Source of the DNA: Gaetbulibacter sp. 4G1
GTDB lineage: Bacteria; Bacteroidota; Bacteroidia; Flavobacteriales; Flavobacteriaceae
Reading direction: 5' to 3'
Assembly (NCBI RefSeq): GCF_002741945.1
Contig: NZ_MDVN01000012.1
Span: 1-64,000, forward strand
DNA length: 64,000 nucleotides
This document shows positions 17,448 to 25,838 of this stretch, piece by piece. Each line of letters starts with the position of its first letter. The stretch's first letter is position 1. Made by a program: the position numbers and the translations under genes. The notes beneath the pieces were generated by a model, which did not search any database, was not told where the DNA came from, and was given only the letters and a program-made list of their open reading frames with translations.

Positions 17448-18314
17448 TTATCCAATAAAGTCTTTAACAAGTTTTAAGTTACTTTTAGAAATAGAAATTT
17501 CAATGTTATTATTGAGAATTAGTTTTGGTGTACTAGACATATTTAATTCTTTCACTACGTCCATATTAACAATTGCTTTTCTATGTACCCTCAAGAAATT
17601 ATTACTTAGTTTGTCATTTAAAGCTTTTAAGCTACTTCGCATGGTATAACTATTATTTTTATTTGTGTGTACTTTAACACAGTAGTCATCAGCTTCAATC
17701 CAATAAATATCAGTTACTGGAATTATTTTTCTTTTATTTCCAATCTTAATGTTCAACACTCTAGTATTATCATCATTATATTTACTAAGCTTTTTATAAA
17801 GATTGGCATTAGTTTTTTTTAATTCAGAGAGACCTTCAACTTTAATTTGTAAAGCTTCATTGGTAAAATAAAAATGCATAATAATAGCAATAGCAATATA
17901 TCCTAAAGTATATATAGGTGCTTTTTGAAATGTAAAGAAAGTTACATATTCGTCAAATAATAAAATCCAAGAAAAAGTATCATTAGAAATAGAGAATTGA
18001 ATTATTGAAATTATAATTACACTTAAAAAAACTAAGCCTAAAATTACAGCTCCATATAAAAAATAGTTGTTGTTTTTTTGAGACGATTTTTGTTTTGTAT
18101 ACCATATTAAAATTGATGATAAAACAACCCAAATAAACCATTTGTATGATTGCGATTTTAGTATATCAAAAAATTGAATGTTTTGAGCTAAATTGAAGCG
18201 TTTTATATAGAATATCTGTTGTAATGCTTCAAAAAGAATGGCTATTATAAATACAAGTGTAATAATAGCAATATGCTTTTTCTTAGATGATATTTTTGAA
18301 AAAAATCTAAACAA
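17448..18314 (-). CDS. Membrane-bound LytTR-domain transcriptional regulator
   Basis: The 288-aa protein has four predicted membrane helices in its N-terminal half (for example IAIITLVFIIAILFEAL, WFIWVVLSSILIWY and GAVILGLVFLSVIIISI), a short coiled segment, and a C-terminal LytTR domain (about 190-288) with NFLRVHRKAIVNMDVV. There is no receiver or kinase domain, so it is a one-component regulator in which the membrane part presumably senses a signal and the DNA-binding domain acts at the membrane. It follows the RluF-type gene by two bases and is the last gene of a long minus-strand run. Confidence 0.88.
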   Translation of the reverse strand: MFRFFSKISSKKKHIAIITLVFIIAILFEALQQIFYIKRFNLAQNIQFFDILKSQSYKWFIWVVLSSILIWYTKQKSSQKNNNYFLYGAVILGLVFLSVIIISIIQFSISNDTFSWILLFDEYVTFFTFQKAPIYTLGYIAIAIIMHFYFTNEALQIKVEGLSELKKTNANLYKKLSKYNDDNTRVLNIKIGNKRKIIPVTDIYWIEADDYCVKVHTNKNNSYTMRSSLKALNDKLSNNFLRVHRKAIVNMDVVKELNMSSTPKLILNNNIEISISKSNLKLVKDFIG

Positions 18315-18316
18315 GA

Positions 18317-19078
18317 TTAGTGCCTTTTTTTTCTTTCTAAGTTTGGTTTATACTCTTTTGATGATGAGCTAATCAACAGACTCAGCTTATTAAACTCTTC
18401 TTTAGTAAGTTCTCTGTATTTACCTATGGGCATATCAAGTTTAATATTCATAATTCTTATGCGCTTTAAAGTTTGTACGTCATAAGTTAAATATTCACAC
18501 ATACGTCGAATTTGCCTATTTAAACCTTGGGTTAGAATAATACTAAATGTATGCGAGTTTATTTTTTTGACTATACATTTTTTTGTCGTATTTCCTAAAT
18601 CTTCTAAGTAAATACCTCCAGACATTCTATTTATAAAGGTTTGCGAAATGGGTTTATCTACAGTAACTATATATTCTTTTTCATGATTGTTACTGGCACG
18701 TAAAATTTTATTTACAATATCACCATCGTCTGTTAAAAGTATCAGGCCCTCACTAGGTTTATCTAGCCTACCAATTGGGAAAATACGCTTAGGATAATTG
18801 ATATAATCAATGATATTATCTTTTTCAACAGATGTGTCAGTTGTGCAAACTATACCAACAGGTTTATTAAAAGCTAAATAAACAAAAGTTTTTTTTGTGT
18901 TTTTAATTTCTTGTCCATCTACATGTACTATATCAGTAGGCGCAATTTTTGTTCCCATTTCTGGAACAACACCGTTAATAGTAACTCTGCCAGCTTCAAT
19001 TAATTTATCGGCCTCTCTGCGAGAACAGTATCCAGCTTCGCTTAAGAATTTATTGATACGTTTTAAAGATTCACTCAT
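18317..19078 (-). CDS. rluF: 23S rRNA pseudouridine synthase, RluF type
   Basis: The 253-aa protein begins with an S4 RNA-binding domain (RINKFLSEAGYCSRREADKL, about 5-65), followed by an RsuA/RluB/E/F-type pseudouridine synthase domain. The catalytic Asp lies in GRLDKPSEGLILLTDDG, and a C-terminal LTQGLNRQIRRMCEYL motif is present. RluF converts a uridine (U2604 in E. coli numbering, with U2605) in the 23S rRNA peptidyl-transferase region. The S4 opening ('INKFLSE..CSRREAD') fits RluF better than RsuA or RluB, but target-site specificity cannot be proved from sequence. It lies between the alpha/beta hydrolase (20-base gap) and the membrane LytTR gene. Confidence 0.87.
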   Translation of the reverse strand: MSESLKRINKFLSEAGYCSRREADKLIEAGRVTINGVVPEMGTKIAPTDIVHVDGQEIKNTKKTFVYLAFNKPVGIVCTTDTSVEKDNIIDYINYPKRIFPIGRLDKPSEGLILLTDDGDIVNKILRASNNHEKEYIVTVDKPISQTFINRMSGGIYLEDLGNTTKKCIVKKINSHTFSIILTQGLNRQIRRMCEYLTYDVQTLKRIRIMNIKLDMPIGKYRELTKEEFNKLSLLISSSSKEYKPNLERKKRH

Positions 19079-19098
19079 GGCTCAAAAGTACAATAAAT

Positions 19099-19938
19099 CT
19101 AATCGTTTATAAACTCAATGATATGATTATGAACCACATTGTTATTTAGCGAATGTCCATAACCACTTGTTTGAATAAGTTTGCTGTTTTTTAGGTTTTT
19201 ATGAATAGCTTCAGAATCATTAAAAGGAATTATCTTATCTTTTTTATCATGAATAATTAAACCATCAACTTTTATGGATGTGCTATATTTAGCGGTTGAA
19301 AAAGAGTTCGATGGTGCACCAAAACGTTTAACAACTAAATCCTCAAGTGCGTTAACTACTTTAGAGTTATAGTTTAGTAAATTGATGTAGTTTTTAAAAA
19401 TGTCTTTAAACTCATTTGGAGCGCCAAGTAAAATCATTTTTTTTAGACTAGCAAGCGGGTATTCTTTTTGAAAAAAGATAGAAGCCATTCCTCCAACCGA
19501 ATGCCCAATAATTATTTCTGGTTGAAATTTCTTAGAGACTATATTTATAAATTCTGAATATAAAATAGCGTTAAATGTTTCGCTTCCAGAGTTTCCGTGA
19601 GCAGGAGCGTCTAAAGCAATAATATTGTAGTTGTATTTTTCTAAAACTGAAATAAGGTTTTTCCATCGAGCTGTATTACTTTCCCAACCATGAACCAACA
19701 GAATAGTTTTTTCATTTCCAACCCATTGATAAGTCATTATCTTTAAACCATTATATTCAAACTCTAATTGTTTAGAAGATTTTAAATACTTAGCTTGATC
19801 CAAAGTTATCTTGCCTTTTCTGGGTTTTGCAAAAAGAGCCATAGCTTTATTTGCTGCATATGTTTTAGAAACATGACTTGTAGTATTAATTAGCGAACCA
19901 ACTATTTTTGGAATTGCCTTTTTAATTTTCTTTTTCAT
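19099..19938 (-). CDS. Alpha/beta hydrolase
   Basis: The 279-aa protein has a complete alpha/beta hydrolase signature: oxyanion HGW (LLVHGWESNT), nucleophile elbow GHSVGG (S147), a late Asp in IIHDKKDKIIPF, and His in GYGHSLNN. There is no signal peptide, so it is expected to be cytosolic. The substrate is unknown; esterase, lipase-like or thioesterase activity are all possible. The start codon overlaps the last base of the YitT-family gene, suggesting translational coupling. Confidence 0.88.
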   Translation of the reverse strand: MKKKIKKAIPKIVGSLINTTSHVSKTYAANKAMALFAKPRKGKITLDQAKYLKSSKQLEFEYNGLKIMTYQWVGNEKTILLVHGWESNTARWKNLISVLEKYNYNIIALDAPAHGNSGSETFNAILYSEFINIVSKKFQPEIIIGHSVGGMASIFFQKEYPLASLKKMILLGAPNEFKDIFKNYINLLNYNSKVVNALEDLVVKRFGAPSNSFSTAKYSTSIKVDGLIIHDKKDKIIPFNDSEAIHKNLKNSKLIQTSGYGHSLNNNVVHNHIIEFIND

Positions 19939-20912
19939 TAATCTTTAAGAGGTTTACGCTTAATCATGCCGCCTTTAATATCTTTTACCACGCCCATAAT
20001 TATGAATGCTTTTCGGTCTATTTTGTCAATTTCAGTTTTTAATCTAGGAAGCTCTAAACGTGTAACTACAGTATAAATAATATTTTTATCATAACTCTTT
20101 TCATTTTTGCCAAAACCACCCTTTCCAGCATAAATAGTGCAAGCTCGTCTCAGTTTTTCTGTCATCATAACTCTAAGTTCTTCATCTTTTTCAGAAATAA
20201 TAGTTACTCCTACATATTCTTCAACACCATCAACAACAAAGTCTACAGTTTTTGCAGCTGCCAAATATGTTAAAATTGCGTACAAGGCAGTTTCAATTGA
20301 AAGGATATATGCACCAAACGAAAATATAATAATGTTTATTATTAACAATACATCTCCTATAGTTAAAGAGAGTTTTCTGCTTAAAAAAATAGCTAAAACT
20401 TCTGTGCCATCAATAACACTTCTGCCTCGAATAGACATACCAATTCCTAAGCCTAAAAAAAAGCCACCAAAAACAGCTATAAGGAGTTTGTCTTCTGTAA
20501 TAGTTGGGTAGTTTACGTAATGTACAACTAAGGCTAAAAATGAAATGGCTACAATGCTTCTTAGTGCAAACTTTAAGCTAATGGTTTTTGATGCTAAAAT
20601 GATAAAAGGAATATTTACTAAAACTAGTAGAATACCTAATTTTAATGATGTAATATTTTCTAATAATAAAGAAATACCTGTTGCACCACCATCAATAAAA
20701 TGGTTTGGCAATAAAAAACCTTTTAAACCAAACCCTGCCGAGAAAACACCTACTATAATAAAAAAATATTCGCTAAGTGTATGAGATAATTCTACCTGTA
20801 AGCGTCTAACTAGAGGTACAATTTCTTTTTTGCTTACAGGTTTCTGTGTGCTTTTACCCTCAAGTCTTTTACGAGCAATAGTTACTAAAAGCTTTGAGAT
20901 AATAGGGTTCAT
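19938..20912 (-). CDS. YitT-family membrane protein with DUF2179 domain
   Basis: The 324-aa protein has five to six membrane helices, including a glycine-rich motif (FGGFFLGLGIGMSIRGRSVIDG) typical of the YitT_membrane family. A soluble C-terminal DUF2179 domain (about 225-305) contains IIYTVVTRLELPRLKTEI. The N-terminal 45 residues are a basic cytoplasmic extension. Transport is suspected for the family but no substrate is established. It is followed directly by the alpha/beta hydrolase and preceded by a lipoprotein gene at a 13-base gap. Confidence 0.88.
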   Translation of the reverse strand: MNPIISKLLVTIARKRLEGKSTQKPVSKKEIVPLVRRLQVELSHTLSEYFFIIVGVFSAGFGLKGFLLPNHFIDGGATGISLLLENITSLKLGILLVLVNIPFIILASKTISLKFALRSIVAISFLALVVHYVNYPTITEDKLLIAVFGGFFLGLGIGMSIRGRSVIDGTEVLAIFLSRKLSLTIGDVLLIINIIIFSFGAYILSIETALYAILTYLAAAKTVDFVVDGVEEYVGVTIISEKDEELRVMMTEKLRRACTIYAGKGGFGKNEKSYDKNIIYTVVTRLELPRLKTEIDKIDRKAFIIMGVVKDIKGGMIKRKPLKD

Positions 20913-20925
20913 ATGGTTTTGTATG

Positions 20926-21486
20926 TTATAATTTACTCCAATTTAAGAAAAAGTATTTCACTTTAGCGTTATCTGGAATTTGTACTGCTTCAATGCTTAA
21001 ATTCATATCAAAGCGAAGGTTTGCAGGTAGCTCTTTTTTATCAATAGAAAAAGCAGCATTAATTTCGTTTACAGAAATTACAATAGAGTTAATTAAATTA
21101 TCTATTCGCGAAATTTTATAATTGTTTTCAATGTCTTTAAAAGTACTTAGGGTTGTTATATTTTTATCGGTTTTAAAACGTGAATCAAAAATTTGAACAC
21201 TTTCAATTACTGAGGTTGAGTCTAAAGATTGTCTTGGGGTTAACGATAATAATTTTTTACCTCCTTTTTCAAAAATTTCAATATCATTTTTGTTTCCTGT
21301 AAACTCATCTCCACTAATGAATTTTACAATAGAGTCTTTACTAAAAATGATTTCTAGGTCTTTAACTTGAGTAGAGTCAGTTAGTAATCCGATATGTTGT
21401 TTGCTGATTTGAAATGGGTTTTGTTCCTTTTGGCAGCTTGCTAAAAATATGGTTAAGATTAAAAGGCTGAAAAATGATTTTTGCAT
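20926..21486 (-). CDS. Putative lipoprotein of unknown function
   Basis: The 186-aa protein starts with a lipoprotein signal peptide (ILTIFLASCQKE, lipobox Cys18). The rest contains alternating beta-strand segments and ends in VKYFFLNWSKL. I recognise no domain. It is likely anchored to the periplasmic face of a membrane. It sits between the HerA-like ATPase (42-base gap) and the YitT gene (13-base gap) on the same strand. Confidence 0.7.
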   Translation of the reverse strand: MQKSFFSLLILTIFLASCQKEQNPFQISKQHIGLLTDSTQVKDLEIIFSKDSIVKFISGDEFTGNKNDIEIFEKGGKKLLSLTPRQSLDSTSVIESVQIFDSRFKTDKNITTLSTFKDIENNYKISRIDNLINSIVISVNEINAAFSIDKKELPANLRFDMNLSIEAVQIPDNAKVKYFFLNWSKL

Positions 21487-21528
21487 TGATTATTTTGTTG
21501 TTATGATTCTTAAAATGTTTATTATAAA

Positions 21529-23076
21529 CTATTTTTTTAAAACTTTAGTTAGAATACCAAAAACACTTCTTATAAATGTGGCACTAGTAAGAACTTTTAC
21601 TACTGGATTCATACGTGTGCTTTTCCGTCTTGTTGAAGATGTTCGCTTTTTAGATTCTGCTTTTTTAAGAGCCTCTTTTTCTTTGCGGGCTTTTTCTTTA
21701 GCTTCCTCAGCTTCTGCTTGTTCTATTTTTTCGTTAAGTATTTCGTAAGCACTTTCGCGGTCAATTTCTTCGTTGTACTTTTTGACCAATTTTGATTCAG
21801 AAAGTAAATTACTTAATTCACTATCGGTTAAAATATCCATTCTACTCATTGGTGCTCGCATCATTGTGGCTGCAAGTGGCGTAGGTCTCCCTTTTTCGTC
21901 TAAAGCAGATACTAAAGCTTCACCTATTCCTAAGGATGTTAACACCTCTGTTGTGTCATAATATTCAGAATCTGGATAATTTTGTGCTGTCAGTTTAATT
22001 GCTTTTCGATCTTTTGCAGTAAAAGCTCTTAAGGCATGCTGTACTTTTAAACCTAATTGTCCTAAAACTGCTTCTGGAACATCGGTTGGATTTTGAGTTA
22101 CAAAATATAAGCCAACACCTTTACTACGTATCAATTTTACAATACTTTCAATTTGATTTAGTAAAGCTTTTGATGCTTCATTGAAAATTAAATGAGCCTC
22201 ATCTATAAACATAATAAGTTCTGGTCTATCGCTATCTCCTTGTTCAGGAAAAGTTGAATAAATTTCAGCCAATAAACTTAACATGAATGTTGAGAAAAGC
22301 TTTGGTCTATCTTGTATATCGGTAAGTCTTATGATATTAATATACCCTCTACCATCATTATCAACTCGTAATAAATCATCAACATCAAAGGAGGTCTCTC
22401 CAAAAAATAAATCCGCACCTTGTTGCTCTAATTCAACAACTTTACGCAAAATGGCTCCAGTTGATGCTGTTGAAATTCTACCGTAAGCTTCGGTAAATTC
22501 TTTTTTGCCTTCTTGCGTTGCGTACTGTAATATTTTTTTAAAATCTTTTAAATCAAGTAATGGTAGCTTGTTATTATCACAATATTGAAAAATAACTGCA
22601 ACCACACCCGATTGTGTTTCAGATAAATCTAAAATACGTGATAATAGCACAGGCCCAAATTCACTAACTGTGGCGCGCAACCTTACACCGTCTTGTTCAG
22701 AAAGTGTTAAAACTTCAACAGGGAATTTTTTAGACTCAAAGGGTAATCCTATTTTTTCGTGACGTTCGTCAATTTTTGGATGACCTGGACTGGGTTGTGC
22801 CAATCCACTTAAATCGCCTTTAATATCCATAAGTAATACAGGAATTCCTTTATCACTTAAATTTTCAGCTAAAACTTGTAAAGATTTTGTTTTACCTGTT
22901 CCTGTAGCTCCGGCAATTAAACCATGTCGATTCATGGTTTTTAACGGAACTTTTACATAAGCATTGGTTATTGTTTCTCCATCTAATATCGCTGAACCAA
23001 CAGTTATTGAATCTCCTTTAAAGGTGTTCCCATCAGTTATTGCTTGTACAAAATCGTTAGTTCTACTCATCATCAA
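21529..23076 (-). CDS. HerA-like helicase/ATPase (DUF853 family)
   Basis: The 515-aa P-loop protein has Walker A GATGTGKT at about 56-63 and Walker B ELIMFIDEAHLIF near residue 290, plus the FVTQNPTDVPEAVLGQLG segment characteristic of DUF853 proteins. A highly charged helical region (about 430-490, many Glu/Lys) precedes a basic C-terminus. The FtsK/HerA clade forms hexameric DNA pumps, but DUF853 proteins have no settled function. Three consecutive ATGs open the frame, so the start could be 23076, 23073 or 23070. It is the first gene of the minus-strand run down to 17448. Confidence 0.88.
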   Translation of the reverse strand: MMMSRTNDFVQAITDGNTFKGDSITVGSAILDGETITNAYVKVPLKTMNRHGLIAGATGTGKTKSLQVLAENLSDKGIPVLLMDIKGDLSGLAQPSPGHPKIDERHEKIGLPFESKKFPVEVLTLSEQDGVRLRATVSEFGPVLLSRILDLSETQSGVVAVIFQYCDNNKLPLLDLKDFKKILQYATQEGKKEFTEAYGRISTASTGAILRKVVELEQQGADLFFGETSFDVDDLLRVDNDGRGYINIIRLTDIQDRPKLFSTFMLSLLAEIYSTFPEQGDSDRPELIMFIDEAHLIFNEASKALLNQIESIVKLIRSKGVGLYFVTQNPTDVPEAVLGQLGLKVQHALRAFTAKDRKAIKLTAQNYPDSEYYDTTEVLTSLGIGEALVSALDEKGRPTPLAATMMRAPMSRMDILTDSELSNLLSESKLVKKYNEEIDRESAYEILNEKIEQAEAEEAKEKARKEKEALKKAESKKRTSSTRRKSTRMNPVVKVLTSATFIRSVFGILTKVLKK

Positions 23077-23116
23077 AGTTTTGTTAAAAATAGTGTAATT
23101 TTAGTCAATTATAAAA

Positions 23117-23326
23117 TTGAATGGTACGAATAAAACAATAAGAATTATTTACATATTAATACTTATTATTTTAATGTCATGTGAAAGAGGTAAAAATGAA
23201 ATCATCTTTCATAAATCACCTGAATTAAGTAGACAAAATTACAAAAAAACCAGCTCGTACAACTTTTGCTGCTGGAGGTTAGCTGGAAACGGAAGTAATG
23301 AAATTGACGTGAAAGCTGCTAAATAG
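23117..23326 (+). CDS. Doubtful small lipoprotein or gene remnant
   Basis: A 69-codon frame opening with TTG encodes a hydrophobic stretch followed by LMSCERGK, which looks like a lipobox, and then low-complexity sequence with no family resemblance. It fills the gap between the divergently oriented HerA-like gene and the secreted protein gene. The start codon is weak and the C-terminal half looks unnatural (SSYNFCCWRLAG). It may be a remnant with a frameshift or a chance frame. Confidence 0.25.
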   Translation: MNGTNKTIRIIYILILIILMSCERGKNEIIFHKSPELSRQNYKKTSSYNFCCWRLAGNGSNEIDVKAAK

Positions 23327-23327
23327 C

Positions 23328-24053
23328 TCACTTTATTCTTTCTACGTAAATATTTGATGTGCCAGTACTTCTAAAATTTGCAGGAGCAGAGTTTCCTCCT
23401 CTAATAGTTTGTATACTTATAGTTTGTCCTGCTGTAATGTTAAAAACTTCAGTAATGTGCAATGACGCTTCATTGTGAGCATTAGCACGTCTTACATATC
23501 CCGTATTGGCTATAGAGCCTGTCGGTGTGCCGTTAATGGCAACTTGAGCTTCTACAGATACGCGTTGGTGGGAATTGTTACCATTATTTGGTACGGTATA
23601 AGCTATATTCGCAGTAATTCTATACCTTCCAGTTGTATTGATGGTTAGCACATTTCCTGCTACACTATAAAGGGTAGTGTCATCATTCCAATTTAAAGAC
23701 CCAAAAATTGGAATATTAGTATATGCAGCAGAATTTAAATTTGTAGATGTGTTTGTGTTGCTATATTTTACAGACATATTATGAGATGTTTTAACCCAGT
23801 CTGGAGTCGCAATAGTTCCACAATTAAATTGAAATTCATTCAAATCTGTGTTATATACCATAAGCCCATTAGCAGGATTGGTTATAGCATTAATTTGTGC
23901 AGTAGTTAACCTAGGGATAAGAATGCCTTTGTCTGTAGATTCTACATCAAGTATAGATGATGCGTCTGGAGTTGTCGTGCCAATACCAACTTGAGCAGCA
24001 CTATAATAATATCCGCAACATAGCAGTATTATTAAATACGCAGTTTTTTTCAT
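23328..24053 (-). CDS. Secreted protein with VGIGTT stalk and C1q/TNF-like C-terminal domain
   Basis: The 241-aa protein has a signal peptide (MKKTAYLIILLCCGYYYSAAQ), then the VGIGTTTPDASSILDV module and a GILIPRLTTAQI segment. The C-terminal half (about 105-241) is beta-rich: LNSAAYTNIPIFGSLNW, GRYRITANIAY and AGQTISIQTIRGG. This resembles the jelly-roll of C1q/BclA-like trimeric domains. Such proteins are probably displayed on the cell surface. It is a paralogue of the protein at 24186-24944: signal peptide and stalk match closely while the C-terminal domain differs. Confidence 0.8.
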   Translation of the reverse strand: MKKTAYLIILLCCGYYYSAAQVGIGTTTPDASSILDVESTDKGILIPRLTTAQINAITNPANGLMVYNTDLNEFQFNCGTIATPDWVKTSHNMSVKYSNTNTSTNLNSAAYTNIPIFGSLNWNDDTTLYSVAGNVLTINTTGRYRITANIAYTVPNNGNNSHQRVSVEAQVAINGTPTGSIANTGYVRRANAHNEASLHITEVFNITAGQTISIQTIRGGNSAPANFRSTGTSNIYVERIK

Positions 24054-24185
24054 TTGAGAGAGAGGTTGAGAGCAATTTACTTTTAATTAATCCATTGCGA
24101 AGTTATATAAATTCAATTGGAAATCAAAATTCAACAAACTGAAGGAGAGTTGTTCAAGAAATAATCGATTTAATTATACTCGCCT

Positions 24186-24944
24186 TTATAAATATCCTAT
24201 AACGTCCAATTCTGAAAAGTTTATAACTGCTCCACCAGGAGTTGTACCTCCATTTGGAACTACTAGTCTTATTTCGTCAGCATAGATGTTTGGCATAGTA
24301 ACTGTATTATCTCCTGTAGTAGAAGAGCTAATTGCTGGACTGGAATAAACTAGGTTACCACAGCTATATAATCTAATAACTACATTTTGTATTCTATTAG
24401 TACAGCAATCATTTCTGCCATCTAAAATTAGTTGAGATATAAAATATTGACTTGGTAGCGTAATACCAAAACCCCAATCGCCAGTTGGTGACCCACTTCT
24501 TGTCGAGTGAAACGAGCTACCACTAGTATTATCTACATTGTCAAATAAACTATTGTAATTACCGAAATTGTTAGTGGAACTATATGCTGTGAAAGTAACA
24601 TTACCTACACCAATTTCATCTCTAATTAATCTTGAATAAGTATTGCTCCCACCAGAATAACTTACTCGCTGCCATGCAGTACCATCAAATACATATAAAC
24701 CAGCGGGTAAATTACAACTATTAGTAGATAAGCTATAAACCATTAGTCCCTCTGTAGGAGAAGGAATAGTTGTAACGTCATTTATACTTGTTAAATTAAC
24801 CCTAGGTGGCAATAAGCCACGATTTGATGATTCAATATGTAAGATGGAAGAAACTTCAGGAGTTGTGGTACCAATACCAACTTGTGCGGCACTATAATAA
24901 TAACTACAACATAGTAGCATTATTAAAAAAGCTATTTTTTTCAT
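24186..24944 (-). CDS. Secreted protein with VGIGTT stalk and discoidin-like C-terminal domain
   Basis: The 252-aa protein shares its signal peptide (CCSYYYSAAQ) and VGIGTTTPEVSSILHI module with the neighbour at 23328. Its C-terminal domain (about 105-252) instead looks like an F5/8 type C (discoidin) or related carbohydrate-binding jelly-roll: FISQLILDGRNDCC, IQNVVIRLYSCGN and ADEIRLVVPNGG. No sorting domain is present. Ligand binding at the cell surface is a reasonable inference. The 132-base gap to the next gene on the same strand leaves co-transcription open. Confidence 0.78.
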   Translation of the reverse strand: MKKIAFLIMLLCCSYYYSAAQVGIGTTTPEVSSILHIESSNRGLLPPRVNLTSINDVTTIPSPTEGLMVYSLSTNSCNLPAGLYVFDGTAWQRVSYSGGSNTYSRLIRDEIGVGNVTFTAYSSTNNFGNYNSLFDNVDNTSGSSFHSTRSGSPTGDWGFGITLPSQYFISQLILDGRNDCCTNRIQNVVIRLYSCGNLVYSSPAISSSTTGDNTVTMPNIYADEIRLVVPNGGTTPGGAVINFSELDVIGYL

Positions 24945-25047
24945 TCTTGAGAGAGATTGAAGCTGGCAATTTACTTTAAACTAGGGAGTACGAAACTATA
25001 AAAATCAAATTGAAATTCAAAATTGAAATAAATCAAATTGGGATATG

Positions 25048-25055
25048 TATCTTTG
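25048..25055 (+). promoter_or_regulatory. Candidate -7 promoter box of queE
   Basis: TATCTTTG fits the Bacteroidota -7 consensus TAnnTTTG. A TTG at 25023-25025 could serve as the -33 element, with spacing slightly long at 22 bases. A start of transcription near 25062 would place the whole inverted-repeat leader inside the mRNA. Confidence 0.55.
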
Positions 25056-25056
25056 C

Positions 25057-25115
25057 AGGCTATGAAATGAGCCTTAATTTTAAAAGTTTATACTTACTTA
25101 AACTTATTTTAAGGC
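25057..25115 (+). promoter_or_regulatory. Structured queE leader with two mutually exclusive hairpins
   Basis: AGGCT (25057-25061) can pair with AGCCT (25070-25074). The same GCCT belongs to GCCTTAA (25071-25077), which can instead pair with TTAAGGC (25109-25115). Inside that larger stem, AAGTTTA (25084-25090) pairs with TAAACTT (25099-25105) around an 8-base loop. It lies 39 bases upstream of the queE ATG and does not match the known preQ1-I consensus. There is no T-run after it, so control, if any, would be on translation or stability. Confidence 0.5.
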
Positions 25116-25154
25116 AAATTACATCTGACCATATTAAAATCAAGAATTGTACAG

Positions 25155-25784
25155 ATGAATAAAGACATTCAATTATTAGTTGATAAAGGGGAAATGTTAC
25201 CCCTAATGGAGGAGTTTTATACCATTCAAGGCGAAGGGTATCATAAAGGTACTGCAGCTTATTTTATTAGAATTGGGGGCTGTGATGTAGGATGCCACTG
25301 GTGTGATGTTAAGGAAAGTTGGAATGCAGATTTACATCCGCCAACAGATACAAACAAGATTGTAGAAAACGCAAAAAAGTATAGTGATACTATTGTGATA
25401 ACAGGAGGAGAACCATTAACTTGGGATATGACGCTTTTGACTAATAAATTGAAAGCTGAAGGTATGCAAACACATATTGAAACTTCTGGAGCTTATAAGT
25501 TAACTGGTACTTGGGATTGGATTTGCTTGTCACCTAAAAAGATGAAGTTGCCTACTAAAGAAGTTTATGAAAAAGCTCACGAGCTTAAAGTAATTGTTTA
25601 TAATAAAGATGATTTTCGCTTTGCAGAAGAGCAGGCTACCAAAGTTAATAAAGATTGTATTTTGTACTTACAACCCGAGTGGAGCAAACGCGATAAAGTA
25701 GTACCGGAAATTGTAGACTATGTGATGGCAAATCCAAAATGGAAAGTTTCCTTGCAAACACATAAGTATTTAAATATACCATAA
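25155..25784 (+). CDS. queE: 7-carboxy-7-deazaguanine synthase
   Basis: The 209-aa radical SAM enzyme converts 6-carboxytetrahydropterin to 7-carboxy-7-deazaguanine, the step that forms the deazapurine ring of queuosine. The QueE-type cluster motif CDVGCHWC (C-x3-C-x2-C) follows RIGG near residue 40. The MEEFYTIQGEG opening and a TGGEPLTW SAM-binding segment are also present. Length is typical for the shorter QueE forms. The other queuosine genes are not in this window. A structured leader precedes it and a strong bidirectional terminator follows. Confidence 0.93.
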   Translation: MNKDIQLLVDKGEMLPLMEEFYTIQGEGYHKGTAAYFIRIGGCDVGCHWCDVKESWNADLHPPTDTNKIVENAKKYSDTIVITGGEPLTWDMTLLTNKLKAEGMQTHIETSGAYKLTGTWDWICLSPKKMKLPTKEVYEKAHELKVIVYNKDDFRFAEEQATKVNKDCILYLQPEWSKRDKVVPEIVDYVMANPKWKVSLQTHKYLNIP

Positions 25785-25785
25785 T

Positions 25786-25817
25786 AAAAAAGCCTTGAAA
25801 TTTTCAAGGCTTTTTTA
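25786..25817. terminator. Bidirectional intrinsic terminator between queE and the DUF2911 gene
   Basis: A near-perfect hairpin, AAAAAAGCCTTGAAA facing TTTCAAGGCTTTTTT, sits between the two convergent genes. It has A/T tracts on both sides, so it can end both transcripts. Confidence 0.9.
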
Positions 25818-25838
25818 TAGACATTAAGATTTTAATAA

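Noticed and set aside
25116-25154. Known preQ1-I/II riboswitch aptamer before queE
   Set aside because: The characteristic C-rich loop and A-rich tail do not occur, so the structured leader is reported as a candidate of unknown type.
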